Source: Bombilactobacillus bombi
GTDB lineage: Bacteria > Bacillota > Bacilli > Lactobacillales > Lactobacillaceae
Reading direction: 5' to 3' (one strand)
DNA length: 64,000 nt
Assembly (NCBI RefSeq): GCF_964340835.1
Contig: NZ_OZ204251.1
A model generated the notes under the pieces. That model did no database searches. It had not been told where the DNA came from and was given only the letters and a program-made list of their open reading frames with translations. The position numbers and the translations under genes were made by a program. Shown piece after piece: positions 8,923 to 18,127 of this stretch (position 1 is its first letter; every line of letters begins with the position of its first letter).

Positions 8923-9737
8923 TAATTTTCCTCCAAAGCTGTGACTTCCACATGTTGAGCAGTAATAACTGCTGGCTGTAACCAGTCATTAGCAATTTTA
9001 ACAAATTGCTCCGTCTTTCCCGTTGTATAAAATTGATGTTGCGGAATTTGCTTATCACTAGCTGTCAGCTTTAATTGCTGCAACTGGGTGCTGACTGCTT
9101 GTACTGTAGCGCCACCCGCATCAATTAACTGAACGTTAGGACCCACTGCTTGTTGAATTAGCGGTTGCAACAAGGGAAAATGTGTACAACCCATAACTAA
9201 AGTATCCATAGCAAATTCATTAAGAGGTGATAAAGTCTGTTGTACAATTTGTTGCGTGGCTTGAGCACGATATTGATTATTTTCAACTATGGTAACAAAT
9301 TCGGGAGTAGCCAAACCTTTAACTTGAATATTAGCTTGTAATTGCTGAATCGCATCACTATAAGCATGTGACTTAATAGTAGCTGGCGTGGCAATCACTG
9401 CCACTCGTTGATTCTTAGTTTGCTTTACAGCAGCTTGACTACCTGAAGCAATAACTCCGATGATAGGGAGATTAAATTCACGCCTTAAAGTAGGCAATGC
9501 AGCCGCTGTAGCGGTATTACAAGCAATCACAATCATCTTAGCATTTTTAGAAATTAAAAATCGCACTAATTGACGCGCAAAATTAATGATTTCTGGGGGA
9601 GTTTTAGTACCATATGGTAAACGTGCTTGATCGCCAATAAAAATTGTACTTTCATGAGGCAGCCGCCGCAAAATCTGTTTCACAACTGTCAATCCACCGA
9701 CACCTGAATCTAATAAACCGATTGGTCGATTATTCAT
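8922..9737 (-). CDS. murI: Glutamate racemase
   Basis: 271 aa. It converts L- to D-glutamate for peptidoglycan. Both catalytic cysteines are present: Cys73 in IACNTATAAA and Cys184 in MGCTHFPLL. The N-terminal LLDSGVGGLTV loop and PYGTK (41-45) are also typical. The ATG at 9737 follows GGGAGGAT by a short gap. The gene begins only about 20 bases after the terminator of the dlt operon, leaving no space for a normal promoter of its own; its transcription must come from read-through or from inside dltD. Confidence 0.96.
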   Translation of the reverse strand: MNNRPIGLLDSGVGGLTVVKQILRRLPHESTIFIGDQARLPYGTKTPPEIINFARQLVRFLISKNAKMIVIACNTATAAALPTLRREFNLPIIGVIASGSQAAVKQTKNQRVAVIATPATIKSHAYSDAIQQLQANIQVKGLATPEFVTIVENNQYRAQATQQIVQQTLSPLNEFAMDTLVMGCTHFPLLQPLIQQAVGPNVQLIDAGGATVQAVSTQLQQLKLTASDKQIPQHQFYTTGKTEQFVKIANDWLQPAVITAQHVEVTALEEN

Positions 9738-9758
9738 ATTATCCTCCCTTTACTATAT

Positions 9759-9793
9759 AAAAAAGGATGTGAGAGCTACTTATCACATCCTTT
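9759..9793 (-). terminator. Intrinsic terminator after dltD
   Basis: On the minus strand an 11-bp perfect stem (AAAGGATGTGA, 9783-9793 with 9762-9772) and a 10-base loop are followed by a run of six T residues. It ends the dlt transcript, although murI begins directly after it. Confidence 0.85.
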
Positions 9794-9823
9794 AACTCAA
9801 TATTTTATTATACACCCAATATT

Positions 9824-11095
9824 CTAGGGATGACTAGGGATAGTTTTTGGATTCCGTTCTTGCCATTTTTGACTATAAAAATAATCTTTCATTTGATAAT
9901 GATTTTTTTTATCCGGTTGCTTTACAAATTGATGTATTTGTTGATCAATTTTGAGCCAACCGCGCCAGCCCACATGGATTGTATCTTGCATGAAGAAAGG
10001 AACACGTCCATCATTATGCAAATCAGCAATATGATGAAAGCCTTGAGATTCTAATTGATATCTAATCTTATGATCAAAACGATCAAGCATTTGTGGACGC
10101 AAACCAGTATAATCCATCCAAGCACCATTCACCGGTGTAATCACAAATAACGGAGTGACATGATGCCGTTTAAACTGATTTAATAAAAGCTGAAAATCTG
10201 AAAATTCCGGACCATACTCATAGGTGAAATTAGTTTGACTATTCTTTAAACCTTTAACATAGCGCTTCAATTTACGCTGATAAAATTTATTGTCAATGCC
10301 AAATTCATTACTAGTTGTATGTTCTTTACCTAAAACAAAAGCTAATTGATCTAGTCTTTGATAATCATACTGAGTAGGCAAAACTTTTGCCCGGCGCTCA
10401 ATCAAATCTTCATGGTTATCAATTGCTAAACGTGTAAAGATTTGATCTTGATGACGCAAATTTACACTACCCAATTGTCCTACAGTAAATTTATCCCAAT
10501 TATTAATAGCATGGCCTGAAGCAATTGCTTTTAAAGAACTTTCAATATCGGTATCTGATTTACCAGATGGCATTGATAATAATCGCTGTGCCGCATAACG
10601 ATCAGCACGAGAATGAGGATCAGCATGCATTACAAAGTACGTAGCTTGCTGTTTGGAATAGTAACTCCCAAACATTCGCGGATCAACACCTGCTTTAACA
10701 AACCATTGTGGAGAAATAAAGACAACTACCTTTTTATTATCAAGATGTTTTCCCATCGCTTCAGTAGAAAAAAAATGAGTCAACGACTGCGTACCGGCTG
10801 AGCCTAACAAAAAAGGTTTATAACCGCGATTATATTTCTGAGTCAATACCGAAGGATGCAATGAATCAAAACGTGATAATTCTGATGATCCCATTATCAT
10901 CAAGTAACCGTCATCTAACGCTCGATCCTTAATCTGATCCCCACGTAATACATTAGCAGTTAAAGAAGTAGAAGCTCTTTTAACCGTGGCTGACGTTGTG
11001 GGAAAATGCCACGGTCCATATAAAACTGCAATGGCCAAAATAGCGGCCAAAACCATCGGTGCGACAATTTTGCCCAGCTTTTTTAGATTACTCAT
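9824..11095 (-). CDS. dltD: D-alanyl-lipoteichoic acid biosynthesis protein DltD
   Basis: 423 aa. Extracellular membrane-anchored acyltransferase-like protein that helps move D-alanine onto lipoteichoic acid. One N-terminal membrane segment (residues about 10-28) is followed by an SGNH-like domain. MGSSELSRFD near residue 68 has the catalytic-type serine block, and a late DTIHVGWRGW (about residues 371-380) provides the Asp-His pair. Its ATG overlaps the dltC stop by eight bases (ATGAGTAA). It is the last gene of dltXABCD, followed by a strong terminator. Confidence 0.96.
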   Translation of the reverse strand: MSNLKKLGKIVAPMVLAAILAIAVLYGPWHFPTTSATVKRASTSLTANVLRGDQIKDRALDDGYLMIMGSSELSRFDSLHPSVLTQKYNRGYKPFLLGSAGTQSLTHFFSTEAMGKHLDNKKVVVFISPQWFVKAGVDPRMFGSYYSKQQATYFVMHADPHSRADRYAAQRLLSMPSGKSDTDIESSLKAIASGHAINNWDKFTVGQLGSVNLRHQDQIFTRLAIDNHEDLIERRAKVLPTQYDYQRLDQLAFVLGKEHTTSNEFGIDNKFYQRKLKRYVKGLKNSQTNFTYEYGPEFSDFQLLLNQFKRHHVTPLFVITPVNGAWMDYTGLRPQMLDRFDHKIRYQLESQGFHHIADLHNDGRVPFFMQDTIHVGWRGWLKIDQQIHQFVKQPDKKNHYQMKDYFYSQKWQERNPKTIPSHP

Positions 11096-11330
11096 TTGTC
11101 AAGTTTTCAACCTTTGCAATAATTTTGTTTGGTGTTTCCCATTCTTGGCGATCAAATTCCGATACTGGTACATCAATATCTAATTGTTGTTGTAATTCCA
11201 ACAACAACTGCACTGTAGCCATTGAATCTAACAAACCACTATCAAATAAAGACTGATCCAAATTGGTCTTCACATCATCACTACCTGTTAAATCTGCCAA
11301 AATATCTAAAACTGTTGTTTTTACGTCCAT
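11088..11330 (-). CDS. dltC: D-alanyl carrier protein
   Basis: 80 aa, acidic. It carries D-alanine on a phosphopantetheine arm. The attachment serine is Ser36 in SGLLDSMATVQ, the acyl-carrier signature. DltA charges it and DltB/DltD receive from it. The length is normal for the family (about 78-80). The ATG is 17 bases after the dltB stop, with an AGGAGG-like site (plus-strand cctcct) between them. Confidence 0.96.
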   Translation of the reverse strand: MDVKTTVLDILADLTGSDDVKTNLDQSLFDSGLLDSMATVQLLLELQQQLDIDVPVSEFDRQEWETPNKIIAKVENLTNE

Positions 11331-11347
11331 TATTCAAAATCCTCCTA

Positions 11348-12568
11348 TTAATTGAACCATAGTTTATCTAAAATTCCTGAAAAAATCAAAAAACTGAAAC
11401 AAACCGTGTTAAATGTCATGAAAATTGCAAAATACTTGGTAAACCAGTTAGATGGAATATGCTGACGATGCTTCTTCTTAAACCTAAGCCAGGCATCAGT
11501 TAAAATCAAAACCAGCGCATGAAACAGTCCGTATACAATGTAATACCAGGTTTCTCCATGCCAAATACCCATCGTTAAGAATAGTAGTAAATAACCAATA
11601 TTGGCCATCGCAATACGACTTTTGAGTAGCTTATGTTTCATTGCCCAAAAGACAAAACGCATATAGATATAATCACGGAACCAAAATGATAAAGTCATGT
11701 GCCAACGATTCCAGAATTCTTTGAGATTATGTGCAGCAAAAGGTTTATTAAAGTTCACAGGAGTTTCAATTCCCATGAGATAACTGACCCCTACCGCAAA
11801 TAAACTATAACCAGCAAAATCAAAAAAGAGATACATACTATAGCAATACATATATCCGATTAAATAAATAGAGATACCAAACGGTACAGTATGCCGTTGA
11901 GCTAATGCTAATTGCTGAATTTGTGGCAACCACAATGTTCCAAATAAATATCCTAATAAGAATTTATATAAAAATCCCAGAAAAATATTGTGTAATCCCT
12001 TGCCAATTAATTCAACATACTTATCTTGACTGGGTACATGGTCATAATCTTTAATAAAACGCCGATAACGATCAATTGGTCCAGAAGAAATTGTCGGGAA
12101 AAACAACAAGAAATGCAAAAATTTCCACAAATCAAATTCTTTAATGGCACCATCCCGGATTTCCATAATCATCCCAACCGTTTTGAAAGTCAAGTAACTA
12201 ATTCCTAAAAATCCCACAATAGAATCATGCCCATGAGCAAACAACGGTGTAAATTTCACAATTACTAATTGTAAAATCGATAGGACAATTGCCAAAGTAA
12301 AAATCCAAAAACTATTATTATATTTTTTATTAGTACGATAACTAAAATAACATTTGACAATTAATGTTTGAATAACTGTATAAGCAATTAAGGCAATCCC
12401 TTGATTAGTTTTTTCTGCATCAAAAATAAAAAACAAAAATAATAGTGAAACAAAGCTCTCATAAATCCGCCAGCGATGACCATGATATAAGCCAAACATT
12501 AATGGCAGTAATGCTACCAGTAACAAGATAAAATACTGGGGATTTTGATATGGTTGTAGATTAATCAT
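11348..12568 (-). CDS. dltB: Teichoic acid D-alanyltransferase DltB (MBOAT family)
   Basis: 406 aa, about 11-12 membrane segments. MBOAT channel protein that accepts D-alanine from DltC at the cytoplasmic face for transfer to lipoteichoic acid. Signature pieces: FPTISSGPIDRYRRF (about 155-169), FWNRWHMTLSFWFRDYIY (about 288-305) and MGIWHGETWYY, with the catalytic histidine in WHG (about residue 336). The gene overlaps the end of dltA by eight bases, indicating tight coupling. Confidence 0.97.
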   Translation of the reverse strand: MINLQPYQNPQYFILLLVALLPLMFGLYHGHRWRIYESFVSLLFLFFIFDAEKTNQGIALIAYTVIQTLIVKCYFSYRTNKKYNNSFWIFTLAIVLSILQLVIVKFTPLFAHGHDSIVGFLGISYLTFKTVGMIMEIRDGAIKEFDLWKFLHFLLFFPTISSGPIDRYRRFIKDYDHVPSQDKYVELIGKGLHNIFLGFLYKFLLGYLFGTLWLPQIQQLALAQRHTVPFGISIYLIGYMYCYSMYLFFDFAGYSLFAVGVSYLMGIETPVNFNKPFAAHNLKEFWNRWHMTLSFWFRDYIYMRFVFWAMKHKLLKSRIAMANIGYLLLFLTMGIWHGETWYYIVYGLFHALVLILTDAWLRFKKKHRQHIPSNWFTKYFAIFMTFNTVCFSFLIFSGILDKLWFN

Positions 12569-14072
12569 GATTATTTACCTCTGCCATCAGCGTTTTACGG
12601 TCAATCTTGCCATTGGCAGTTTTAGGTAATTGTTCGCGCACCTCGATGCGTTGCGGAATCATATATTCCATTACATTTTGTGATAATTGTTCTTTCAAAG
12701 TAGCGCTTGGATTAGCTAATGGTTGATTCAAGACCACATAGGCAATAATTTGATTAACTTTATGATTAGCACCATAACGTGGAACCGTAATTGCCTGATC
12801 CACTGCAGGTAAAGCTGACAAATTCTGATCAATATCTTCTAATTCAATGCGATAACCATGCAATTTAATTTGAAAATCTGTCCGTCCCCGATAATAAATG
12901 GAACCATCTGCTTTGATAGATCCTAAATCACCAGAACGATAAGCTAGCGTACCGTCTTTCATAAAAAAGGCAGCGGCAGTCTTTTGTGGGTTATTTAAAT
13001 AACCTTTAGATACGCTTGGACCACTAATAATCAGTTCACCTTCAAAACTATCATTACCATTTTCATCAATCGCGGTAATTGAAGTATCTGGCTTAGCAAA
13101 TCCAATTGGCAAGCGCTGATTTTGCTCAATTACTTGTGGAGTAATTTCTACTGCTGTTACAGCAACACAAGCTTCTGTGGGCCCATAGGTATTAAAAATC
13201 TGAGCTTGCGGAAAGCGTTGTAATAAAGCTTTAGCAGTACTGCGTGTTAATTCTTCTCCACAAAAAAGAAAATGCTGCAAGTGTGGATAATTTTTTTGAT
13301 TAAAGTTTTTATCTAAGAGACAAAGTTCAACAAAAGACGGTGTAGATACCCATTCTTCTAAGTCTAATGTAGGTAAGACTTTAAATAATTTTCCAAAGTT
13401 CTCTGTAGTGTCATGAGAAATTGCCAACAATTGTCCACCTAAAACCAACGTCGGATACAAATCCATCACTGACAGATCAAAAGAGTACGGCGGTTGTGAA
13501 AGACAACGAATTTTGTCGTGCAAATTAAAATCATTAACGGTCCAATTAACATAACTTAACAAGTTATTGTGGCTAATCTGGACTCCCTTGGGCACTCCAG
13601 TTGTTCCAGAAGTGAAAATAATATAAAAATTTTGATCACCACTTACACTTTGGGAACGATCTAATTCAGTATCTTGATAGTCCAAATGAGCCCGTAATTG
13701 GTCCGCATTAATTGTCAAGGTCTCCAAAGCAACTGGTAAATCAATCGTGCCTAAAATAGCCGCCGGATGAGCAATTTCATTAATTTGAATTAAACGCTCT
13801 TTAGGCGAATGGGCATCAACGGGAATATAAGCATGCCCAGCTTTTACTGCAGCTAGCATTGTAACCACCATCAGAAAATTTTGGTCACCATAGACAATCA
13901 CCGGTGCTCCTGCAGGTAAAGATAATGACTGTAAATAAGCAGCTAAACAATTTGTTTGCTGGTATAAATCTTGATAAGAATGAGTACCTTGGTCATCTTG
14001 ATAGCAATAGTCAGGATTATTCAGTGCTACTTGATCAATTGCTGTCAAAATATTAGTTAATTGATAACTCAC
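12561..14072 (-). CDS. dltA: D-alanine--D-alanyl carrier protein ligase
   Basis: 503 aa. It adenylates D-alanine and loads it on DltC. ANL-family motifs: the A3 loop IIFTSGTTGVPKG (about 151-163), FNTYGPTEA (about 290-298), YRSGD (about 376-380) and the C-terminal catalytic lysine in PKTANGKIDRK (about 485-495). The start is GTG at 14072, with AGGAGG eleven bases upstream, inside the end of dltX. The length is standard. Confidence 0.97.
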   Translation of the reverse strand: MSYQLTNILTAIDQVALNNPDYCYQDDQGTHSYQDLYQQTNCLAAYLQSLSLPAGAPVIVYGDQNFLMVVTMLAAVKAGHAYIPVDAHSPKERLIQINEIAHPAAILGTIDLPVALETLTINADQLRAHLDYQDTELDRSQSVSGDQNFYIIFTSGTTGVPKGVQISHNNLLSYVNWTVNDFNLHDKIRCLSQPPYSFDLSVMDLYPTLVLGGQLLAISHDTTENFGKLFKVLPTLDLEEWVSTPSFVELCLLDKNFNQKNYPHLQHFLFCGEELTRSTAKALLQRFPQAQIFNTYGPTEACVAVTAVEITPQVIEQNQRLPIGFAKPDTSITAIDENGNDSFEGELIISGPSVSKGYLNNPQKTAAAFFMKDGTLAYRSGDLGSIKADGSIYYRGRTDFQIKLHGYRIELEDIDQNLSALPAVDQAITVPRYGANHKVNQIIAYVVLNQPLANPSATLKEQLSQNVMEYMIPQRIEVREQLPKTANGKIDRKTLMAEVNNHD

Positions 14073-14087
14073 AGTAAAATGTTCCTC

Positions 14088-14228
14088 CTAAAATTCGTTA
14101 TAAATAAAGCCACTATTATTGATGCCAGCATAGCTATATAAGTAAACCAAGGCCATGATAATTAAAAAATAAAAAATCGTTTGTCCAATAAATTTCATGG
14201 CTGGATGCTGTTGAAAAAACTTTTTCAA
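14088..14228 (-). CDS. dltX: Teichoic acid D-Ala incorporation-associated protein DltX
   Basis: 46 aa, easily missed. Starts at TTG 14228, nine bases after AAAGGAG; the codon two upstream in frame is a stop, so no earlier start exists. The protein begins KKFFQQHPAMKFIGQT, has one membrane helix (about residues 15-34), and ends GFIYNEF, the conserved DltX C-terminal motif known to be needed for D-alanylation. Its stop overlaps the dltA ribosome site (TAGGAGG). It is the first gene of dltXABCD. Confidence 0.95.
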   Translation of the reverse strand: MKKFFQQHPAMKFIGQTIFYFLIIMALVYLYSYAGINNSGFIYNEF

Positions 14229-14258
14229 TGCTCATTACTCCTTTTATCAACAATTGCT

Positions 14259-14325
14259 AGTATAACACTTCGATTTCACTTTGGATTACTTTTTTAAATT
14301 GACGGCAATTACATACATTATAGCA
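14259..14325 (-). promoter_or_regulatory. Tandem extended -10 promoters of the dlt operon
   Basis: Two extended -10 elements face dltX: TGCTATAAT (14325-14317) and TGTTATACT (14267-14259). Neither has a strong -35 box. The second is about 30 bases before the dltX start. The assignment is by eye; no CovR or CiaR-type operator was recognised. Confidence 0.5.
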
Positions 14326-14383
14326 AAAATGTAAATCAGAACAAATTATTTAAAATCGTCCATTCCAACAATAAATTTATGGC

Positions 14384-14414
14384 AAAAAAAAACCGCTTCA
14401 AATTTTGAGCGGTT
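14384..14414 (-). terminator. Intrinsic terminator after trxA
   Basis: On the minus strand AACCGCTCAAAA pairs with TTTGAAGCGGTT across 14414-14391, then a run of about nine T residues (14392-14384) follows. It separates trxA from the dlt operon. Confidence 0.85.
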
Positions 14415-14420
14415 CTTCTT

Positions 14421-14454
14421 TTAAGAATGTTTTTCAATTAAGAATGTTTTTCAA
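14421..14454. repeat. 17-bp tandem duplication at the 3' end of trxA
   Basis: The unit ttaagaatgtttttcaa occurs twice, head to tail and perfectly, at 14421-14437 and 14438-14454. The copy inside the gene encodes the last residues and stop (IEKHS, stop). The second copy lies just after the stop, so the protein is not changed. Confidence 0.9.
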
Positions 14455-14746
14455 TTATTTGTTTTAATTGAGATTCACTTTGATAACCAACCATTGTTTC
14501 TACAACTTTACCGTCTTTCTTTAATAATAAAGTTGGAATAGCTTGAATACCAAATGAGTTTGGTGTCTCAGGATTAGCATCAACATCCATTTTGGTAAAT
14601 TTTACATCATCATATTGACCAGAAAGCTTTTCCACAACTGGAGATTGCATCCGACAAGGACCACACCACGTTGCCCAAAAATCAGTTAAAACTAAGCCTT
14701 GACCAGTTTCATCTTGAAAATTTTGATCAGTCACTTCTTCAACCAT
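14438..14746 (-). CDS. trxA: Thioredoxin
   Basis: 102 aa. Cytoplasmic disulfide reductase, kept reduced by thioredoxin reductase. The active site WCGPC lies at about residues 27-31, preceded by DFWAT; the cis-proline loop is AIPTLLLKKDG (about 69-79). Two adjacent ATGs exist (14749 and 14746). GAGGAG stands five bases before the first and eight before the second, so the second is preferred. It lies downstream of mutS2, the usual order in lactobacilli. Confidence 0.97.
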   Translation of the reverse strand: MVEEVTDQNFQDETGQGLVLTDFWATWCGPCRMQSPVVEKLSGQYDDVKFTKMDVDANPETPNSFGIQAIPTLLLKKDGKVVETMVGYQSESQLKQIIEKHS

Positions 14747-14812
14747 CATATCATCTCCTCATAATTAATCTTATTCTAACAAGATTTATACTATTCACAA
14801 AATTATTTGCCT

Positions 14813-17167
14813 TTATCCTAAATTGACAATCGTTGCTCCTTGTCCGCCAGCATTAGCGGGCGCATAACCAAACTTTTTGATGCGCGGGTTACTTTGTAAA
14901 TATTTTTGTACGCCTTTACGAATCGCCCCAGTGCCAAAACCATGAACAATCGTGACTTGGCTATAATTTGCTAATAAAGCTGAATCGATATACTGATCTA
15001 AGTCAGCCATTGCTTCTTCATAACGTTCGCCTCGCAAATCCAACTGTAGTGGTAAGGCACTATGCGCTCGTTGACGCGATACTTGTTGTTGATTTTCTTG
15101 TTTTTCGGGTTTAATTTTAGTCAATTGTTCTTTGGGTAAGCGCATTTTTAAAATTCCTAGTTGCACTTCAAAATTGCCTTTTTTATCTTGACCAATGACT
15201 ACCCCATCTTGATCGTAAGAATCAACATGAACGTCATCCCCAATTTTAATAGCTTGCTTCTTCTTTTCTCGACGCAACACCTTATTTTGCTGTAATTGCC
15301 GTTCATGATGTAACTTTTTCAATTGCGTTTGTGCACTTATTATCTGATCATCTTTAACCACAGTATCAGCTTGCTGTTGTAATTGTCGCAATTGAGCAAT
15401 GATTTTATCAGCTTGTTGTTGCGATTGTTCTACCAACTGATTCGCACGAAGCTTGGCTTGATCAATAATTTGATCTTTTTGTTGTTGTAATTTTTCTTCT
15501 TTTGCAGCGACTGCAGCTGATTTTCGTTGTAATTCTTGAGCTTGTTGCTGATAATTGAAGGCGGAAGTTTCATAATTTTTACGTTGCTTTTCCAAATCTT
15601 GAATCATTGCGTTTAAATCTTGACTTTCCCCACTTTGCAATTGTCTGGCACGTTCAACAATTTGCTGATCCATTCCTAAACGATTAGCAATATCAAAAGC
15701 ATTACTACTACCAGGAATTCCAATTAATAAGCGATAAGTTGGCTGCAAAGACTCTTGATCAAATTCCATTGAAGCATTGATAGTCCGTTTAAAGTTATAG
15801 GCAAAAACTTTTAATTCTGGATAGTGAGTAGTAACCATTAAAGTGCAATCTTTCTTACTAAAGGCTTCAATAATCGCAATAGCTAAGGCAGCACCCTCTT
15901 GTGGATCAGTACCAGCTCCTAGTTCATCTAGCAATATTAAACTATCGGCAGAAGTGTGTTGCAAAATATTGATAATATTATCCATATGTGAAGAAAAAGT
16001 ACTTAAATTTTGTTCAATTGACTGCTCATCACCGATATCTGCAAATATCTGCTGAAAGACGGCTACTTTACTTTCTTCAGCTGCTGGAATAAACAGACCT
16101 GATTGAGCCATTAATTGTAATAAACCAACTGTCTTTAAGGCAATGGTTTTACCACCTGTATTGGGCCCAGTAATAATTAAATTTTGATAATCTATGCCGA
16201 GTTTAATATCATTAGGCACAACTTGGTGTGGATCAATCAGAGGATGTCGAGCAGATTTTAAATCAACTTGATTATCATTCGTCAACAAAGGTTCACTTGC
16301 CCGCAATTGTTCTGCATACTTTGCTTTGGCATTAACTAAATCTAATTGACCAATTAACCAAGCATTTTGGCGTAATTCACTTTGATAAGGTCGTAGTAAA
16401 TCACTTAATTCCTGCATAATTTTTTGTAATTCTTGTTTTTCCGCAATTTGTTGTTCTTGGACAGTATTATTAAGTGCAATCACGCTTTGCGGCTCAACAT
16501 AAACTGTTTGTCCACTAGCACTTTGATCATAAACTACACCGCCAAAGTGATTACGAGCAGACTGTTTAACCGGTAAAACTAAATGCCCCTCACGAATAGT
16601 GATAATTGGTTCACTTAAGTATTTACTACTTGATCCACGCAAATACTGTTCCATGCGCTCACGTACTCGCTGTTGAGCATTTTGCAGTGTTTTTCGAATT
16701 CGTTTTAATTCTGGTGAAGCATCATCTAAAATTTTCCCTGTTTGATCAACCGACTGTGCCAGCCGCTCAGCCACACTGGGCAAACTGATTAACTGATCTA
16801 CAACTTCATATAAAGCTCTTAAATTAACACCATCATTGCGCAATTCGGTAAAAATATCTTTAATATTTTTAGCGGTTTGTAAAATTTGGTTAATATGGTA
16901 TAACTCACTACCATTTAAAATAGCAGCAATTTTCAAGCGCTGTAATTCTGCATTAATTGAATGCGTAGGGGTTACAGGAATTTCATGTCCTAGTCGTAAA
17001 ATATCCACGCCATCTTTAGTTTCATTGAGCCAATTCTGTACTTGTGCTTGTTTATCACTCGGAAACAATTTTTGTAATTGTTCTTGTCCTTGGGCAGTAA
17101 TCAAAAATTGCGCCAGGGCTGTTTTTATTTTTTGATATTCTAAAGTTTTTAAAATTCTTTTATTCAT
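14813..17167 (-). CDS. mutS2: MutS2 / RqcU: MutS-like ATPase with Smr nuclease domain
   Basis: 784 aa. Ribosome-collision sensor and suppressor of recombination. Order: N-terminal core, ATPase domain with Walker A GPNTGGKT (about 337-344) and Walker B-like LILLDELGAGTDP (about 413-425), the STFSSHMDNI switch (about 394-403), a long glutamine-rich coiled coil (about 520-650), then the C-terminal Smr domain starting LDLRGERYEEA, with HGFGTGAIRKGV. It lacks the mismatch-recognition domain of MutS, as expected. It is full length, with ATG at 17167. Confidence 0.97.
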   Translation of the reverse strand: MNKRILKTLEYQKIKTALAQFLITAQGQEQLQKLFPSDKQAQVQNWLNETKDGVDILRLGHEIPVTPTHSINAELQRLKIAAILNGSELYHINQILQTAKNIKDIFTELRNDGVNLRALYEVVDQLISLPSVAERLAQSVDQTGKILDDASPELKRIRKTLQNAQQRVRERMEQYLRGSSSKYLSEPIITIREGHLVLPVKQSARNHFGGVVYDQSASGQTVYVEPQSVIALNNTVQEQQIAEKQELQKIMQELSDLLRPYQSELRQNAWLIGQLDLVNAKAKYAEQLRASEPLLTNDNQVDLKSARHPLIDPHQVVPNDIKLGIDYQNLIITGPNTGGKTIALKTVGLLQLMAQSGLFIPAAEESKVAVFQQIFADIGDEQSIEQNLSTFSSHMDNIINILQHTSADSLILLDELGAGTDPQEGAALAIAIIEAFSKKDCTLMVTTHYPELKVFAYNFKRTINASMEFDQESLQPTYRLLIGIPGSSNAFDIANRLGMDQQIVERARQLQSGESQDLNAMIQDLEKQRKNYETSAFNYQQQAQELQRKSAAVAAKEEKLQQQKDQIIDQAKLRANQLVEQSQQQADKIIAQLRQLQQQADTVVKDDQIISAQTQLKKLHHERQLQQNKVLRREKKKQAIKIGDDVHVDSYDQDGVVIGQDKKGNFEVQLGILKMRLPKEQLTKIKPEKQENQQQVSRQRAHSALPLQLDLRGERYEEAMADLDQYIDSALLANYSQVTIVHGFGTGAIRKGVQKYLQSNPRIKKFGYAPANAGGQGATIVNLG

Positions 17168-17190
17168 TTATTTTTCCTTTAAATGCAACA

Positions 17191-17220
17191 AAAAGGCAAA
17201 GCAAAAATTGCCAGCCTTTT
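17191..17220 (-). terminator. Probable terminator after cvpA
   Basis: AAAAGGC (17191-17197) is complementary to GCCTTTT (17214-17220), with a 16-base loop; on the minus strand a TTTTT run follows. It is a short stem, so it may leak into mutS2. Confidence 0.55.
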
Positions 17221-17244
17221 AATTACATTATTGTTAATTAAATA

Positions 17245-17787
17245 TTAGGGAACTGCTAAAAGTAATTGGGTAAACGAATGTGTCAAAAATGCCGAGTAGC
17301 GAATCATAATTGATGCTAGCCAGGAATGATTGAGTGCTTTTTGTAAGCCATAAATAGGTACTAATGCTAAAACATATAAGACTACAAATATAGCTACATA
17401 ATTACAGACAAAAGATAATAAAGCACTACTTACACGGTTAAGATCGGCTTCTAAAGGATAAAAAGTTAAATCATATAAATAAGCCCCAATAATCCGTATA
17501 ATAATCCAACCCCCAAATAACACCAGTAAAAAGGCGATGCCACAGTAAAATGAGCGATCTAAACTCAAACTAACCTTTTGACTAAAAAATGCAAAATAAC
17601 TATGCGGGGAAGCTGATGGATACGGCACAATTAAATCCAATTTAGGTCCTAACCAACGACAACTTAGATAGGCCAAAATAAAACTAATTGTATATCCAAT
17701 TGTATAAATTGCTTGCAGCACTAATCCTCTTCTAACACCAACGTAAACGCCATATGCTAGAATCAGAATAATTAATCCACTTACCAT
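17245..17787 (-). CDS. CvpA family membrane protein
   Basis: 180 aa. Four to five hydrophobic segments (about 3-19, 24-44, 80-105, 122-145). The N-terminal pattern hydrophobic-YGVYVGVRRGLVLQ is the typical CvpA opening (G..RG). Homologues are needed for colicin V export in E. coli and for biofilm or envelope traits elsewhere; the role here is unknown. It lies between yrzB and mutS2; the same neighbour is seen in bacilli (yshB-mutS2). Confidence 0.88.
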   Translation of the reverse strand: MVSGLIILILAYGVYVGVRRGLVLQAIYTIGYTISFILAYLSCRWLGPKLDLIVPYPSASPHSYFAFFSQKVSLSLDRSFYCGIAFLLVLFGGWIIIRIIGAYLYDLTFYPLEADLNRVSSALLSFVCNYVAIFVVLYVLALVPIYGLQKALNHSWLASIMIRYSAFLTHSFTQLLLAVP

Positions 17788-17810
17788 TCTTACACCCTAA
17801 TATTCGTATT

Positions 17811-18116
17811 TTATTGCTCGTCTGGCTGATCGTCAGCAGAAAAAGTATTCAACACTTCTTGAACCATATCCCATTCAGCTTCATCTTGAATAGGTTCCAA
17901 GTCACCAGAAGTCACATCACCATTTTCATCAGGTGTATAACTAAAAGCTTGGATTTCAATTTCATCTTCAGTCTCATCACTAGCTCGATACATCAAGACG
18001 TAAGATTTGCCATAATCTTCTGCATCAAAAGTAAATAATACACGATAAGCTTCTTCATTACCTTGATCGTCACTTAGGATAATTTCACGATCATCATTGT
18101 CTATTGGATTTGCCAT
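17811..18116 (-). CDS. DUF1292 / UPF0473 protein (YrzB-like)
   Basis: 101 aa, strongly acidic. Contains the DUF1292 core EAYRVLFTFDAEDYGKSYVLMYR (about 22-44) and a proline-acid tail. Function unknown. It is the third gene of the widely conserved ireB-yqgF-yrzB cluster; GAGAGG precedes its ATG. Confidence 0.93.
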   Translation of the reverse strand: MANPIDNDDREIILSDDQGNEEAYRVLFTFDAEDYGKSYVLMYRASDETEDEIEIQAFSYTPDENGDVTSGDLEPIQDEAEWDMVQEVLNTFSADDQPDEQ

Positions 18117-18127
18117 AACTAACCTCT

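Noticed and set aside
14421..14440. Frameshift at the end of trxA
   Set aside because: The duplicated unit lies after an intact stop; the thioredoxin is of normal length with its active site.
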